DNA of 64,000 bases from CAYSEW01 sp964430245 (GTDB lineage: Bacteria > Bacteroidota > Bacteroidia > Flavobacteriales_D > Parvicellaceae): positions 1-64,000 of the forward strand of contig CAYSEW010000013.1 of assembly GCA_964430245.1 (NCBI GenBank), written 5' to 3'. A program made the translations under genes and the position numbers. Positions 8,397 through 17,750 of the stretch are shown piece after piece (positions within the stretch are counted from its first letter, which is position 1; each line of letters starts with the position of its first letter). Below the pieces are notes generated by a model. It searched no databases and was not told the DNA's origin. It was given only the letters and a program-made list of their open reading frames with translations.

Positions 8397-9622
8397 TTTA
8401 ATATATAGCAAGCAGATAAGTTAATTCCAATTCCATTTCCGTTTTTTGAAAACCAACCTATTAAATTATTGGTATTTATTCCTATTATGTATTTTTCTTT
8501 TTGAACCCTTAAGTGAGTGCCAAGCTGTAATTTAGAATATCCTCCATAAGATATTATACTTCCTGCAGTCCAACTATTGTTAATGTGATACTCTGCTCCT
8601 AAATATATCAAGGTACTGTAATTGCTTTTTGATCGATATCTAATTCCATATAATGAATTTATTTTAGAATGAAGTTTGCCTCCAGTTTTATGAATGTATA
8701 GTTCAAAAGGCAATGCATCTATTCTTGACCTTTGTATCTGCTCTGGCGCTAAAGAGTCAGCAAGTTCATTTGGAATGAGAGATTGAGAAAAATCTGTAAA
8801 AGATTGGATCTCTATCCCCTGAAAAAAGTAATTGGTGTCAATTAAATATGTAGAGGTGTTAGCACCAAGAAATTGTAACCCAACACCATTTAATCCAGCA
8901 ACGATCCTAGCATTGGAATTAGAATCCAGTACATTAATCTTATTGGTAAATTCAAAATTAAATGCAAATCCCCACCCAGATTGCTGAAAATATTTATTAG
9001 ATCCATTAGAGGAAATCAGCTGTCCATTTGAATATGCATTTAACTGGGTTGCGTTAGTTGAAGTGTAAATCCCACCATTTTGTATAAGACCATTCATCTC
9101 ATTTTGAATGGAAATATAGCTAATGCCAAACTTAAATTGATCACGAATCAGTCCAAATTGAATAGAATTGTATAACCTGTTATGCATTCCAGTTTGAGTA
9201 AAGTTTATGGTGTCATTAATGAATGAATGATTGCCATAAAAAACAGTTGTAAACAAATCATCAGTATATTGAGCACCAGCTGATCGTTGTGTAATTCCAG
9301 AGATGTAGTACCCAAATTTTCCGCATAAATCAGGAAGTCGATAATAGCTGAATTGCCCAATGTATTCTCCTCCAATTCTATTTAATTTATTTAACCTATT
9401 AGATGCATTGTCTTTCATTTCAGTTGTTATGTGCCCCCCTTTAACAAGGGTATTCATAAAGTCCATTGGTAGTTGTGTAGAACCAAAATAGTTTTCTGTC
9501 TGAAAATGAAAATACTCATGACCTTTTTCTTTATAAATCAAGGAATTATTGTTCAGTACCTGTCCGAAAATAGAGGAGCTGGAAATAAAGAAAATTATGC
9601 CATATATTTTTTTAAACATCAT
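8393..9622 (-). CDS. Outer-membrane beta-barrel protein, DUF5723-like
   Basis: The 409-residue protein has a signal peptide (cleavage after IFGQ near residue 21) and then alternating, aromatic-rich strands ending in YILK, as expected of an outer-membrane barrel. The opening, with TENYFGSTQLPMDFMNTLVKGG, and its general layout resemble the DUF5723 family of Bacteroidota outer-membrane proteins, whose role is not established. It is coupled at both ends by 4-nt ATGA overlaps: with the lipoprotein upstream and with the T9SS cargo gene downstream. That arrangement suggests the three work at the surface together, for example as barrel, lipoprotein partner and exported substrate. Family call is moderate; outer-membrane location is more secure. 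Confidence 0.75.
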   Translation of the reverse strand: MMFKKIYGIIFFISSSSIFGQVLNNNSLIYKEKGHEYFHFQTENYFGSTQLPMDFMNTLVKGGHITTEMKDNASNRLNKLNRIGGEYIGQFSYYRLPDLCGKFGYYISGITQRSAGAQYTDDLFTTVFYGNHSFINDTINFTQTGMHNRLYNSIQFGLIRDQFKFGISYISIQNEMNGLIQNGGIYTSTNATQLNAYSNGQLISSNGSNKYFQQSGWGFAFNFEFTNKINVLDSNSNARIVAGLNGVGLQFLGANTSTYLIDTNYFFQGIEIQSFTDFSQSLIPNELADSLAPEQIQRSRIDALPFELYIHKTGGKLHSKINSLYGIRYRSKSNYSTLIYLGAEYHINNSWTAGSIISYGGYSKLQLGTHLRVQKEKYIIGINTNNLIGWFSKNGNGIGINLSACYILK

Positions 9623-11190
9623 GGAATATTTACAGTAGAGTTAAACTGAGTACTTATTTTAAAATTTAGTTCATAGAAGTCATATAATGTAATATAATTA
9701 TTGGGATCAGCAGTATTAAATATTATTGTCAGAATTAGTTTCTTGTTAGTTTTTAGAGCTTCAATGTCATTAGAAGAAAGGTCTAATGTATGTTGGGAAA
9801 TAGTTGAGCCTACAACTGATCCATTTAGGTCGATAGCTGCAGCATTGATGGTGTTTGGCGAAAGTAGATCATTGTTTCCATTTTCAATATTTAGTAAGAG
9901 CTGAGCTTCGATAGGGAATCCATTGTCAATTTCTATATAAAGACTGCCATAATTGACAGCACCTGTGTCATTGATGTTTATATCTATAGTGTCCTGCAGA
10001 GTTAGGTTATTTGCAATGAGGTCTAAAGGCATTAATAGGTCTAAATTAACTTGGAAGGGATGTTCTTTGTAAACAAAATCATTATGTCCAGAAACATTTC
10101 CTAAGGGGTTGATCTGCAGCTGCATCCCGTAATTCATTTGGTTAGGCATTGCTTCTATCATAGCTACAATATTTGAATTATTTTGATCAAATGAAGTGTT
10201 GAATAAAGAAGGTGTAATTGTATTTCCACTTTGAAATGCTCTGTTGATGTTAATGTTTTGACCAATGATGGAATGCCCTAAATTAAGCTGATTATTTAAA
10301 GGATCATTTACAGAGATTTGATTAATTTGAATTTGTGCATCTACTCCTATGCCATTAATTAATTCAAAATTGGCTGATAGTTGACTAATATCGATAACCC
10401 CAGCAGTGATCTTGTTAAATAGGTCGATGCTAGATGAATCTGGCCCTACTGTAATGTTTTCTTGACCAAAATAGCCTTTAGCACTTTGAAGTTGAAATGA
10501 AGTTAAATTATTTTGAATATATAAAGTGTCTTGATTCGAAACACTTATTGGTGAAGTGTTGTTCTCAGAAACTTTTACATTCATAGTGGTGAGGATCTTA
10601 TTGGTGCTATTACCATTCATTCCAGTTAGATCCCAATGATAATTTGCTAAAGATATAGTTCCTGTAACAATAGCTGGACTACCTATTTGTGCAGCTGGTA
10701 CTAGTACCTCATGTTTGAAAATATTTCCCATTTGATCGGTAGCAGAATTGATCTGATATTCATAAATGACTTCGCCAATAATGGTGCTTTTTATTGTGTA
10801 ATTTAATGTTGCTGATTCTAGATCAAATGCTGTAATCTCAATATTGTTAAGGTCTATTTGTTGCTCTTCGGTCTGATTAATAAAAACTTGACCTGGATTA
10901 AAGTTGATTGCTACAGGAAAAGGAAGTGCAAAAGTGTCAGATAAATTTGGGCTATCTATTTTTACAAGGCTATCTAATTCTAATGAAAATAATTTATTTG
11001 AATAATTAAGATAGACACTTTGATTACTTTGAATAGTTGTTAGAGAATCTGTTAGAAGATCTACAATATTTAATGAACCATATGCTAAAGGAATGGCCAT
11101 GTCTACATCCCAGCTTAAAGGGTTATTCCTTTTTCTGCAGGATGGCAATAAAAATAACAGGCTTATTAAATATATCAGCAATTGTTTCAT
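9619..11190 (-). CDS. Large putative outer-membrane lipoprotein, unknown function
   Basis: The 523-residue protein starts MKQLLIYLISLLFLLPSCRKRN, with a lipobox LPSC and Cys18 as the lipidated residue. A lysine/arginine pair right after the cysteine is followed by a Ser/Asn/Thr-rich, almost cysteine-free beta-type sequence with many xIDLNNIE and LDLSSNDIE segments. I do not recognise a domain. The sequence style is that of all-beta surface proteins. It is the first gene of the coupled trio and has its own -7 box 4 nt before the ATG. Its stop overlaps the start of the barrel gene by 4 nt. Confidence 0.75.
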   Translation of the reverse strand: MKQLLIYLISLLFLLPSCRKRNNPLSWDVDMAIPLAYGSLNIVDLLTDSLTTIQSNQSVYLNYSNKLFSLELDSLVKIDSPNLSDTFALPFPVAINFNPGQVFINQTEEQQIDLNNIEITAFDLESATLNYTIKSTIIGEVIYEYQINSATDQMGNIFKHEVLVPAAQIGSPAIVTGTISLANYHWDLTGMNGNSTNKILTTMNVKVSENNTSPISVSNQDTLYIQNNLTSFQLQSAKGYFGQENITVGPDSSSIDLFNKITAGVIDISQLSANFELINGIGVDAQIQINQISVNDPLNNQLNLGHSIIGQNININRAFQSGNTITPSLFNTSFDQNNSNIVAMIEAMPNQMNYGMQLQINPLGNVSGHNDFVYKEHPFQVNLDLLMPLDLIANNLTLQDTIDININDTGAVNYGSLYIEIDNGFPIEAQLLLNIENGNNDLLSPNTINAAAIDLNGSVVGSTISQHTLDLSSNDIEALKTNKKLILTIIFNTADPNNYITLYDFYELNFKISTQFNSTVNIP

Positions 11191-11194
11191 TACT

Positions 11195-11202
11195 CAAAAA
11201 TA
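11195..11202 (-). promoter_or_regulatory. -7 promoter box for the exported trio, 4 nt from the ATG
   Basis: The minus strand reads TATTTTTG, then AGTA, then the ATG at 11190. This matches TAnnTTTG fully. No TTG or TTTG is visible at the usual distance upstream, where the sequence is only A and T. It predicts a leaderless transcript for the three-gene operon. Confidence 0.5.
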
Positions 11203-11320
11203 ATTTAAAATATAGATTATAATATTTATAACATTAGTTAATATTTTTCGCAATATAAATCTGTTTTTAGTTGCATAAGTCTAAAAAAATAGTAAATTTA
11301 TAGTATAAACAAGTTGTTAG

Positions 11321-11782
11321 TTGTACACAATTCAAAAACCCCAAAATATTAATTTAGTTTTCCCGAATGATTTTAAACCAGGTGATGAAACTAAAGTTTT
11401 AGATCTTCCATCGAGTTATATATGGAAAAAAGACAGTTTTATATTTGTTTACCCCAAACCTAATACAGTCCTCACAAGAGACCTTGCTATACAGCAAACT
11501 GCGATTGTTTCAGAATTATTTTTCGAAAAGGAAAATAAATATGCAATAGTATGTGATGTAAGGAAATCGAATCCGATTGATAAAGAAACAAGAGATTATT
11601 ATAGCAGTCCTGAAGCTGCAAAAGATTTATTTGCTTTTGTGTTTATTGTAGATTCAATTTTTAGTCAGGTAATAGCTAATTTTTTCATTAATATGAAAAC
11701 TACTCCTATTCCTGTTAGGATGTTTAATGATATTAATAAAGCTGATAATTGGTTGAATGAATTAAAAATAAGAAATGATTAA
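11321..11782 (+). CDS. SpoIIAA/STAS-like protein, TTG start
   Basis: This 153-residue protein has no signal peptide. The pattern of a central DVRKSNPIDKETRDYY segment, an alternating strand/helix prediction, and the closing helix KADNWLNELK resemble small SpoIIAA-like (STAS-fold) proteins found in Bacteroidota; this is a recognition by style, not by a fixed motif. The only plausible start is the TTG at 11321, since a stop codon lies directly before it and the next Met is near the C terminus. The last 21 nt overlap the 3' end of the convergent hydroxylase gene. The role is unknown; STAS-like domains usually act in signalling or ligand binding. Confidence 0.65.
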   Translation: MYTIQKPQNINLVFPNDFKPGDETKVLDLPSSYIWKKDSFIFVYPKPNTVLTRDLAIQQTAIVSELFFEKENKYAIVCDVRKSNPIDKETRDYYSSPEAAKDLFAFVFIVDSIFSQVIANFFINMKTTPIPVRMFNDINKADNWLNELKIRND

Positions 11783-13027
11783 TTTTCTTTTTTTATTAGT
11801 GCTATAATAAATTGTTATCAACAAAGAAATTATAAGATAACAGTAAATCATTAAAGATTCCAATTTTAACCCTTCTGAAAAGTATAAGATTTCTGTATAA
11901 TTAGAAATGATATAAAATCCAATAGAAAACTTGAATAACTCGAAAGGAATTGCAATCCAATGCCTATCCATTAAAGAAGTGTAGCTGAAGATCGATATAA
12001 AGCAAAAGGTTGCGTAGATCAATAAGATGGAAAGATCTGTATTAGGGATTAGAAAAATGATATGGAATTGAATAGCCACATGAAAAAATAGCTGAAATAC
12101 AGACCAATGATTTAAAAAGGGACTTGATGGGCTAGTGTATTTAATTTGAGTTTTTGGATTTTGAATGATCTCAATAGGGTATTTTTCAGCTACATCAGGT
12201 GGTCTCCATCCAGTTTCCTTGAACCATATCATAAATTTTGCTTTTATATCAGCTGTTCTATAAGCGTCTTTGATCAATTGAAAAACATGCATGAAATTGA
12301 TTAGCAAAGGGTTCCATGTTTTTACAGGTTTTTTTACTCCATATACAGGTTTTACTTCCTCTAGCTCTTCTTGAAATGTGCCGAACCATTTATCCCATAA
12401 AATAAATATTGAAGCATAATTTTTATCTATATATTCTGGGTTAATAGCATGATGAACTCTGTGGTGAGAAGGAGTGACGATTATCTTCTCTAAAAACCCC
12501 ATTTTATCAATTAGTCTTGTATGATACCAGAATTGAGCAAAGAGGTGAATAGGTAAAACAATATTCATTATTTGGGGGGGTATACCAATAATAGCAAGAG
12601 GAATGTATAAGAAAAAATAGACTTGTGTTATTCCTGAAATAGTTTGCCTAAGTGCACATGAAAGATTAAATTCCTCACTACTATGGTGAATAATGTGCCT
12701 GTTCCACATGATATTGATCTCGTGATTCCATCTGTGGCTCCAGTAAAAAGCAAAGTCTATCCCTATAAAAGCAATAATGTAGAGCAGTAAAGAAGATTCA
12801 ATTTTAAAGGTAGCCCAATGTTCATACATCCATTCATAGCTGATAATAATAATACTGAGCTTAAAGATAGTTTTTAGGTTATTTGTCATTCCAGAACTAA
12901 TTCCTGAGATAGCATCAAAAGTAGAGTAATAATTTTTTTTTAATAGATGACTGATACTCCATTCTACAAGTAAAAGAATCATGAAGGCGATCATTCCAAA
13001 TTTTAAAGCAATAGCATAGGTTTCCAA
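11762..13027 (-). CDS. Sterol desaturase / alkylglycerol monooxygenase-like di-iron membrane hydroxylase
   Basis: This 421-residue membrane protein belongs to the fatty acid hydroxylase superfamily, which uses a histidine-ligated di-iron centre to hydroxylate lipids. The histidine boxes are SHRWNHE (H98, H102), HIIHHSSEEF (H111, H114, H115), WYHT (H169) and HHRVHHA (H188, H189, H192, H193). About four membrane segments come before or between them, and three or four more follow after residue 290. That extended C-terminal membrane part is like alkylglycerol monooxygenase (AGMO/TMEM195), so cleavage of ether lipids is one possible role. The start is a TTG at 13027: the residues it adds (METYAIALKFG) fit the family's usual N terminus, while the first ATG at 12994 would remove them. 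Confidence 0.85.
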   Translation of the reverse strand: METYAIALKFGMIAFMILLLVEWSISHLLKKNYYSTFDAISGISSGMTNNLKTIFKLSIIIISYEWMYEHWATFKIESSLLLYIIAFIGIDFAFYWSHRWNHEINIMWNRHIIHHSSEEFNLSCALRQTISGITQVYFFLYIPLAIIGIPPQIMNIVLPIHLFAQFWYHTRLIDKMGFLEKIIVTPSHHRVHHAINPEYIDKNYASIFILWDKWFGTFQEELEEVKPVYGVKKPVKTWNPLLINFMHVFQLIKDAYRTADIKAKFMIWFKETGWRPPDVAEKYPIEIIQNPKTQIKYTSPSSPFLNHWSVFQLFFHVAIQFHIIFLIPNTDLSILLIYATFCFISIFSYTSLMDRHWIAIPFELFKFSIGFYIISNYTEILYFSEGLKLESLMIYCYLIISLLITIYYSTNKKRKLIISYF

Positions 13028-13059
13028 TAGGTTGATCAGTTTGTTGTTAGTTCACTAAA

Positions 13060-14967
13060 TTATTTAAAATAGATTAATTTTTTAGATTGTATGTAATCGT
13101 TTAATTTAAAAACATAGATATACATTCCGCTTTTAATCTTATTGGGATTCCATTCAATTTCGTATTGACCTGCATAATGATAATCATTTATTAAAGTTTC
13201 TAACTCTTGACCAATCATATTATAAATTTTTAATGAAATATCTCCAGGTTCACTTATCTCAAATTGGATGGTAGTGGAATTACTAAATGGATTTGGAAAA
13301 ATAGCAACAATAGGAAATTCACCATTTGAGATTGGAGAGGTGTTGGAATAAATATAAAATTCATATTCAGCTCTTTCAGGTTTTAATTTTATGGCTTCAT
13401 TGTTATGTGCTCTAAAGTAATATTGAACATCTTGTCCACTATTTTGATAGGGTAGTGTCATGGTGTATTTCTGATCATTGGCAATTTCATCTCCGTGAGT
13501 TCCATCGTCAAACATTAATTGGGCTTTAAATTTTGAATGATAAGGGCTTATGGTAGTCATTATTTCAACAGAATCTGCATTAGACACTTCAATAGTTACA
13601 TAAGTAGTATCATTTATGTTAAATATACTTGTGGAATTAATATCAGGTGGGGCTTTTAAGATCTCTGGATGGTTTTGTAAATAAGCTTTTCTAATATTTA
13701 TTGTAGATGTAATCCCTCCAGTAGCAAATACATTTGGAATTACGAACTCATTGGAAACATTAGCATAAAATTCTAGCATTGAAAATAATTTATTATTGTC
13801 ATTGCTTACAGCGTTTAAACAAATACCTTGAAGATAACTAACATAATTTTCAATGATGGAGGCGTCTAAACTTTCTTCAATAATAGTACGAATATGATCT
13901 GTATATATTTTTTGGTATAACGAGTTGTTATTTGAAGAATCTGAAAGTAGCTGATAGACCAAAGGGTGATACCAACAGTTATAACCATTATAAGGGTCAT
14001 ATTCATACAATAAATTAGGGTTCGAGTTGTGTCCTAAAAGTGCTCCTATAAAAGATTCTGTAAGGTCCCAGGGAATCATTTGAAATAACCCATCCTTTGT
14101 TTGATAGAGATAATAATTGTGTTGATACAAACCATTATAGGTGTCTAAATTGGTGACCACAGAATTAACAGCAAAAGCCCATAGAACTCTATCTACATTT
14201 AAAATGGAATCGATTTCAGATACGTTAAAGTTAAGTGTGTATATAAGATTCATTAATTCTTCCCACCCATGTTCTGATTTAAGATTGTAATGATTGTAAT
14301 AGGATGTGGAATCTGTTCCTTTCCATGTTAAATCAGAATTCCCACTAGGTCCAGGTTGTCCAAATTGTTGAATGGGGTCACATTTAAAAAACACCCCGTC
14401 ATTTTCATTGAAATGTTGATTTAGAAATGTTCTGTCTACAGATTGAGTATTGACATAGCAACCTAATAATTGTCCCTGAATATGAACATTCATGAAATTT
14501 GCTTCAGGAGATGGAAGGTATCTTTTGTATATATTATATGCGGATATTTCTTTGCAAAAGGTAGGGTCGAACAAACTATTGGCTAGCTTGACCTTTTTGT
14601 AATTCATAATGTGCTGATCAGCTATATATTCATTAATATCAATGTTTAAAGGAAGCTTAGGATTGTTTAGGTCTTGAGCGATCGCAAATGTTGAATTTCC
14701 TTTGTATCTCACTCCAACACTGTCTAGAAATATATTTCCATCTAATTGTAATGAAGCAGGTAAACGTAATCCTGTATTTAGTTCCCAGTTATTTTGAAGG
14801 ATGTTGTCATAATTGGGCTCATAAAAATTAATATAGATGTCTCTTATATGATCTGTATCGTAAAGTCCATCTGCTGGCTCGTATAATTCTTGAGGGTTAT
14901 AAAGTATTTGGGCTTGAGGAACAAAAAGATTGATCAATAATAATATGACTAATAATTTTTTCTTCAT
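13060..14967 (-). CDS. CotH-family kinase-like protein with T9SS sorting domain
   Basis: The 635-residue protein has a signal peptide (MKKKLLVILLLINLFVPQA), a CotH-like domain (about 40-420) and a type A T9SS sorting domain (about 555-635: VAIFPNPFSNSTTIQFEI, YNMIGQELETL, SGMYIYVFKL). CotH of Bacillus is an atypical kinase that phosphorylates spore-coat protein. Conserved CotH features visible here are VGVRYKGNST, the FFKCDP segment and MIPWDLTESF, whose Asp fits the metal-binding position. The start at 14967 overlaps the rarA stop by one base (TAATG), so its translation is probably coupled to rarA. In this phylum such proteins are exported; their target at the surface is unknown. Confidence 0.87.
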   Translation of the reverse strand: MKKKLLVILLLINLFVPQAQILYNPQELYEPADGLYDTDHIRDIYINFYEPNYDNILQNNWELNTGLRLPASLQLDGNIFLDSVGVRYKGNSTFAIAQDLNNPKLPLNIDINEYIADQHIMNYKKVKLANSLFDPTFCKEISAYNIYKRYLPSPEANFMNVHIQGQLLGCYVNTQSVDRTFLNQHFNENDGVFFKCDPIQQFGQPGPSGNSDLTWKGTDSTSYYNHYNLKSEHGWEELMNLIYTLNFNVSEIDSILNVDRVLWAFAVNSVVTNLDTYNGLYQHNYYLYQTKDGLFQMIPWDLTESFIGALLGHNSNPNLLYEYDPYNGYNCWYHPLVYQLLSDSSNNNSLYQKIYTDHIRTIIEESLDASIIENYVSYLQGICLNAVSNDNNKLFSMLEFYANVSNEFVIPNVFATGGITSTINIRKAYLQNHPEILKAPPDINSTSIFNINDTTYVTIEVSNADSVEIMTTISPYHSKFKAQLMFDDGTHGDEIANDQKYTMTLPYQNSGQDVQYYFRAHNNEAIKLKPERAEYEFYIYSNTSPISNGEFPIVAIFPNPFSNSTTIQFEISEPGDISLKIYNMIGQELETLINDYHYAGQYEIEWNPNKIKSGMYIYVFKLNDYIQSKKLIYFK

Positions 14968-16253
14968 TAGTAATTGTATTTCCCTTTCCAAGTGTTTTTT
15001 AGAAAATTCAATATTTCTTGCTCTCGTTTATTTGTACCGGGAATATAAAATGGCGTTTTACTAATCTCATCTGGTAAGAATTCTTGTTCATGAAGTTTAT
15101 TATTATGGTTGTGTGAATATTTGTATGCTTCACCATAACCGAGCTCTTTCATGAGTTTTGTAGGGGCGTTTCTTAAATGAAGAGGAACACTTAGGTTTCC
15201 TGTTTCTTTTACTAATTCTTGTGCATCATTGATTGCTTTGTAAGAAGCATTGCTCTTAGATGAGCAAGCTAAGTAAATAGCACATTGAGAAAGAATGATC
15301 CTTCCTTCTGGCCAGCCTATTTTTTCTACAGCATCGAAACAGTTGTTGGCCATAATTAAAGCAGTAGGGTTAGCCAACCCTATATCTTCTGCAGCTAAAA
15401 TAATCATTCTTCTTGCTATGAATTTAGGTTCTTCCCCTCCTTGTATCATTCTGGCTAACCAATAAACAGCAGCATTTGGGTCACTACCTCTTATGGATTT
15501 TATAAATGCAGAAATAATATCATAATGCATTTCTCCATTTTTGTCATACATCGATAGATTTTGTTGTATGGTATCAAGTATATACTGATTGGTAATAGGA
15601 GTTTTCTTATCAGGAAGATTATTTATAGCTAGTTCTAATGTATTTAATAATTTTCTTGCATCTCCTCCTGAGATTCTAAATAGAGCTTCAGTTTCTTTTA
15701 TTTTTACTTTTTTATTTTTTAGAATTTCATCCTCTTTTAAAGCAGTATCAATAACATTTTTGAGCTCTTTTTTTGAGTGATGCTCTAAAACAAAGACCTG
15801 GCATCTGGAAAGTAATGCTGAGATCACTTCAAAAGAAGGATTTTCTGTAGTTGCGCCAATTAATGTAATAATGCCTTTTTCAACTGCTCCCAAAAGTGAA
15901 TCTTGTTGTGATTTACTGAATCGATGGATCTCATCAATAAATAAAATAGCATTTCCTTGGCTGAACATACCGCCACTCTTAACCCTTTGGATGATCTCCC
16001 GGATGTCTTTTACTCCGGAATTAATCGCAGAAAGTGTATAAAATGACCTATCTGCTTCTTTAGCAATAATCTCTGCTAATGTGGTTTTGCCCACTCCTGG
16101 AGGACCCCAAAGGATCATTGAAGGTATAGCCCCAGAATCTAAAGCTTTTTTAATAGGACCATTATTTCCAACTAAATGTTCTTGTCCTAAAAAGTCTTTA
16201 AGGGTTTTCGGTCTTAATCTTTCTGCTAAAGGAATATTTGGTTGAAATGACAT
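14967..16253 (-). CDS. rarA: Replication-associated recombination protein A (MgsA/RarA AAA+ ATPase)
   Basis: RarA is a clamp-loader-like AAA+ ATPase that acts at stalled replication forks. The 428 residues match the family. Walker A is GPPGVGKTT (50-58), Walker B LFIDEIHRF begins at 104, sensor-1 is TTENPSFE and the arginine-finger region is LLSRCQV. The C-terminal tetramerisation domain contains LARMIQGGEEPKFIARRMIILAAEDIG (split here by family convention at the AEDIG). The clear start at 16253 has a -7 promoter box 4 nt upstream. It is first in an operon with the CotH-family gene, overlapping it by one base. Confidence 0.95.
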   Translation of the reverse strand: MSFQPNIPLAERLRPKTLKDFLGQEHLVGNNGPIKKALDSGAIPSMILWGPPGVGKTTLAEIIAKEADRSFYTLSAINSGVKDIREIIQRVKSGGMFSQGNAILFIDEIHRFSKSQQDSLLGAVEKGIITLIGATTENPSFEVISALLSRCQVFVLEHHSKKELKNVIDTALKEDEILKNKKVKIKETEALFRISGGDARKLLNTLELAINNLPDKKTPITNQYILDTIQQNLSMYDKNGEMHYDIISAFIKSIRGSDPNAAVYWLARMIQGGEEPKFIARRMIILAAEDIGLANPTALIMANNCFDAVEKIGWPEGRIILSQCAIYLACSSKSNASYKAINDAQELVKETGNLSVPLHLRNAPTKLMKELGYGEAYKYSHNHNNKLHEQEFLPDEISKTPFYIPGTNKREQEILNFLKNTWKGKYNY

Positions 16254-16257
16254 TATG

Positions 16258-16265
16258 CAAAAATA
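16258..16265 (-). promoter_or_regulatory. -7 promoter box for rarA, 4 nt from the ATG
   Basis: The minus strand reads TATTTTTG, then CATA, then the rarA ATG. Full match to TAnnTTTG; no convincing -33 element. Predicts a leaderless rarA transcript. Confidence 0.5.
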
Positions 16266-16389
16266 ACCATATTAGTGAACATAATAATTCTTCTAAAATT
16301 TCGTAATTCTATCAATTAATTGTGAAAAACTAATTACTTAGTTCTTAAATAAAAGAAGGCAATCCGTTAATTTGTTAAAAAAATTATTG

Positions 16390-17748
16390 ATGAAAGTTCA
16401 TTTTATTGCAATAGGTGGGAGCGCAATGCATAATCTTGCTATTGCGCTTCATTTAAAAGGAGAGGCAGTTTCTGGATCTGATGATGAAATATTTAATCCT
16501 TCAAAAAGTAGACTTCAAAAATATGGTTTGCTTCCGGATAAGATCGGTTGGGATTCTACAAAGATTAGTGCTGATCTTGATGCTGTAATTCTTGGTATGC
16601 ATGCTAGAATAGATAATCCTGAGTTGATAAAAGCTAAGGAGCTTGACTTGAAGATATATTCTTATCCAGAATATATATATGAAAGAACCAAAAATAAAAT
16701 AAGAGTAGTAATAGGAGGGAGCCATGGCAAGACATCTATAACAAGTATGATCTTACATGTTTTAAGTCATTGCAACATAGAACATGACTTTATGGTCGGA
16801 GCACAATTAGAAGGTTTTCAATGCATGGTTAAATTGTCTGAAAATACAAAAATTGCCATTTTGGAAGGAGATGAATATTTGTCTTCGCCAATAGATCTGA
16901 GACCCAAATTTCATTTATATCAACCAACTATAGGATTGATAAGTGGCATTGCTTGGGACCATATAAATGTTTTTCCAACTTTTGATATTTATGTAGATCA
17001 ATTCAAGATTTTTGCAAATCAAATTAATAGTTCAGGTAGTTTTATTTATTTTACTGGTGATGAGGAAGTTATGAATATTAAAAAGTCGTTAAATAATTGT
17101 GTTAATGCCATTGGATATCATACTCATGATCATGTTATTGAAGAAGGAATTACGTACTTGATTGATGGTGAAAAGAGATATCCTTTACAAGTTTTTGGAC
17201 AGCATAATTTACAAAATTTAAATGGTGCTTTAATGGTTTGTAAGCAGCTTGAAATATCTGATGAACAATTCTATGAAGCTATTCAATCATTTAATGGTGC
17301 ATCCAAGAGATTGGAGCTTGTTGAAAAAACAGACTACTCTGTAATGTACAAGGACTTTGCCCACTCACCTTCAAAATTAAAAGCTACTACAAAAGCTGTA
17401 AAGAAACAATTTCCCGATCGTCAATTAGTAGCTTGTATGGAGCTACATACTTTCAGTAGCTTGAATAAAACATTTTTAGATCAATACAAAGGGTCTATGG
17501 ATCATGCAGATATAGCTTATGTATATTTTAACCCTGAAACTATAAAGCATAAAAGATTGCAAGAACTATCACCAGAACAAGTACAACTTTCTTTTGCAAA
17601 TGATCAAGTAAAAGTAATTACAAGTTCAGATGAGCTTATTTATCAGCTTCAACAATTGGATTGGGGAAAAAGAAATTTATTGATGATGAGCAGTGGTAAT
17701 TTTGATGGAATTAGCTTTGAAAAGTTAGCTGAAAACATTTATGGATAA
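16390..17748 (+). CDS. mpl: Mur ligase, Mpl-type (UDP-MurNAc:tripeptide ligase)
   Basis: The 452-residue protein is an ATP-dependent Mur ligase. The N-terminal FIAIGGSAMHNLAIALHLKG and VSGSDDEIFNPSKSRL segments bind the UDP-sugar and resemble Mpl, which re-attaches recycled murein tripeptide to UDP-MurNAc, more than MurC. The ATP-binding loop is GGSHGKTSIT. The central domain has LEGDEYLSSPIDLRPKF, and the C-terminal ligand-binding domain has YKDFAHSPSKLKATTKAV, where MurC would show the same DxYAHHP region. In this phylum a separate MurC sits in the dcw cluster, which supports Mpl, but that cluster is not visible here. The ATG at 16390 is preferred to a TTG six codons upstream. Confidence 0.85.
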   Translation: MKVHFIAIGGSAMHNLAIALHLKGEAVSGSDDEIFNPSKSRLQKYGLLPDKIGWDSTKISADLDAVILGMHARIDNPELIKAKELDLKIYSYPEYIYERTKNKIRVVIGGSHGKTSITSMILHVLSHCNIEHDFMVGAQLEGFQCMVKLSENTKIAILEGDEYLSSPIDLRPKFHLYQPTIGLISGIAWDHINVFPTFDIYVDQFKIFANQINSSGSFIYFTGDEEVMNIKKSLNNCVNAIGYHTHDHVIEEGITYLIDGEKRYPLQVFGQHNLQNLNGALMVCKQLEISDEQFYEAIQSFNGASKRLELVEKTDYSVMYKDFAHSPSKLKATTKAVKKQFPDRQLVACMELHTFSSLNKTFLDQYKGSMDHADIAYVYFNPETIKHKRLQELSPEQVQLSFANDQVKVITSSDELIYQLQQLDWGKRNLLMMSSGNFDGISFEKLAENIYG

Positions 17749-17750
17749 TT

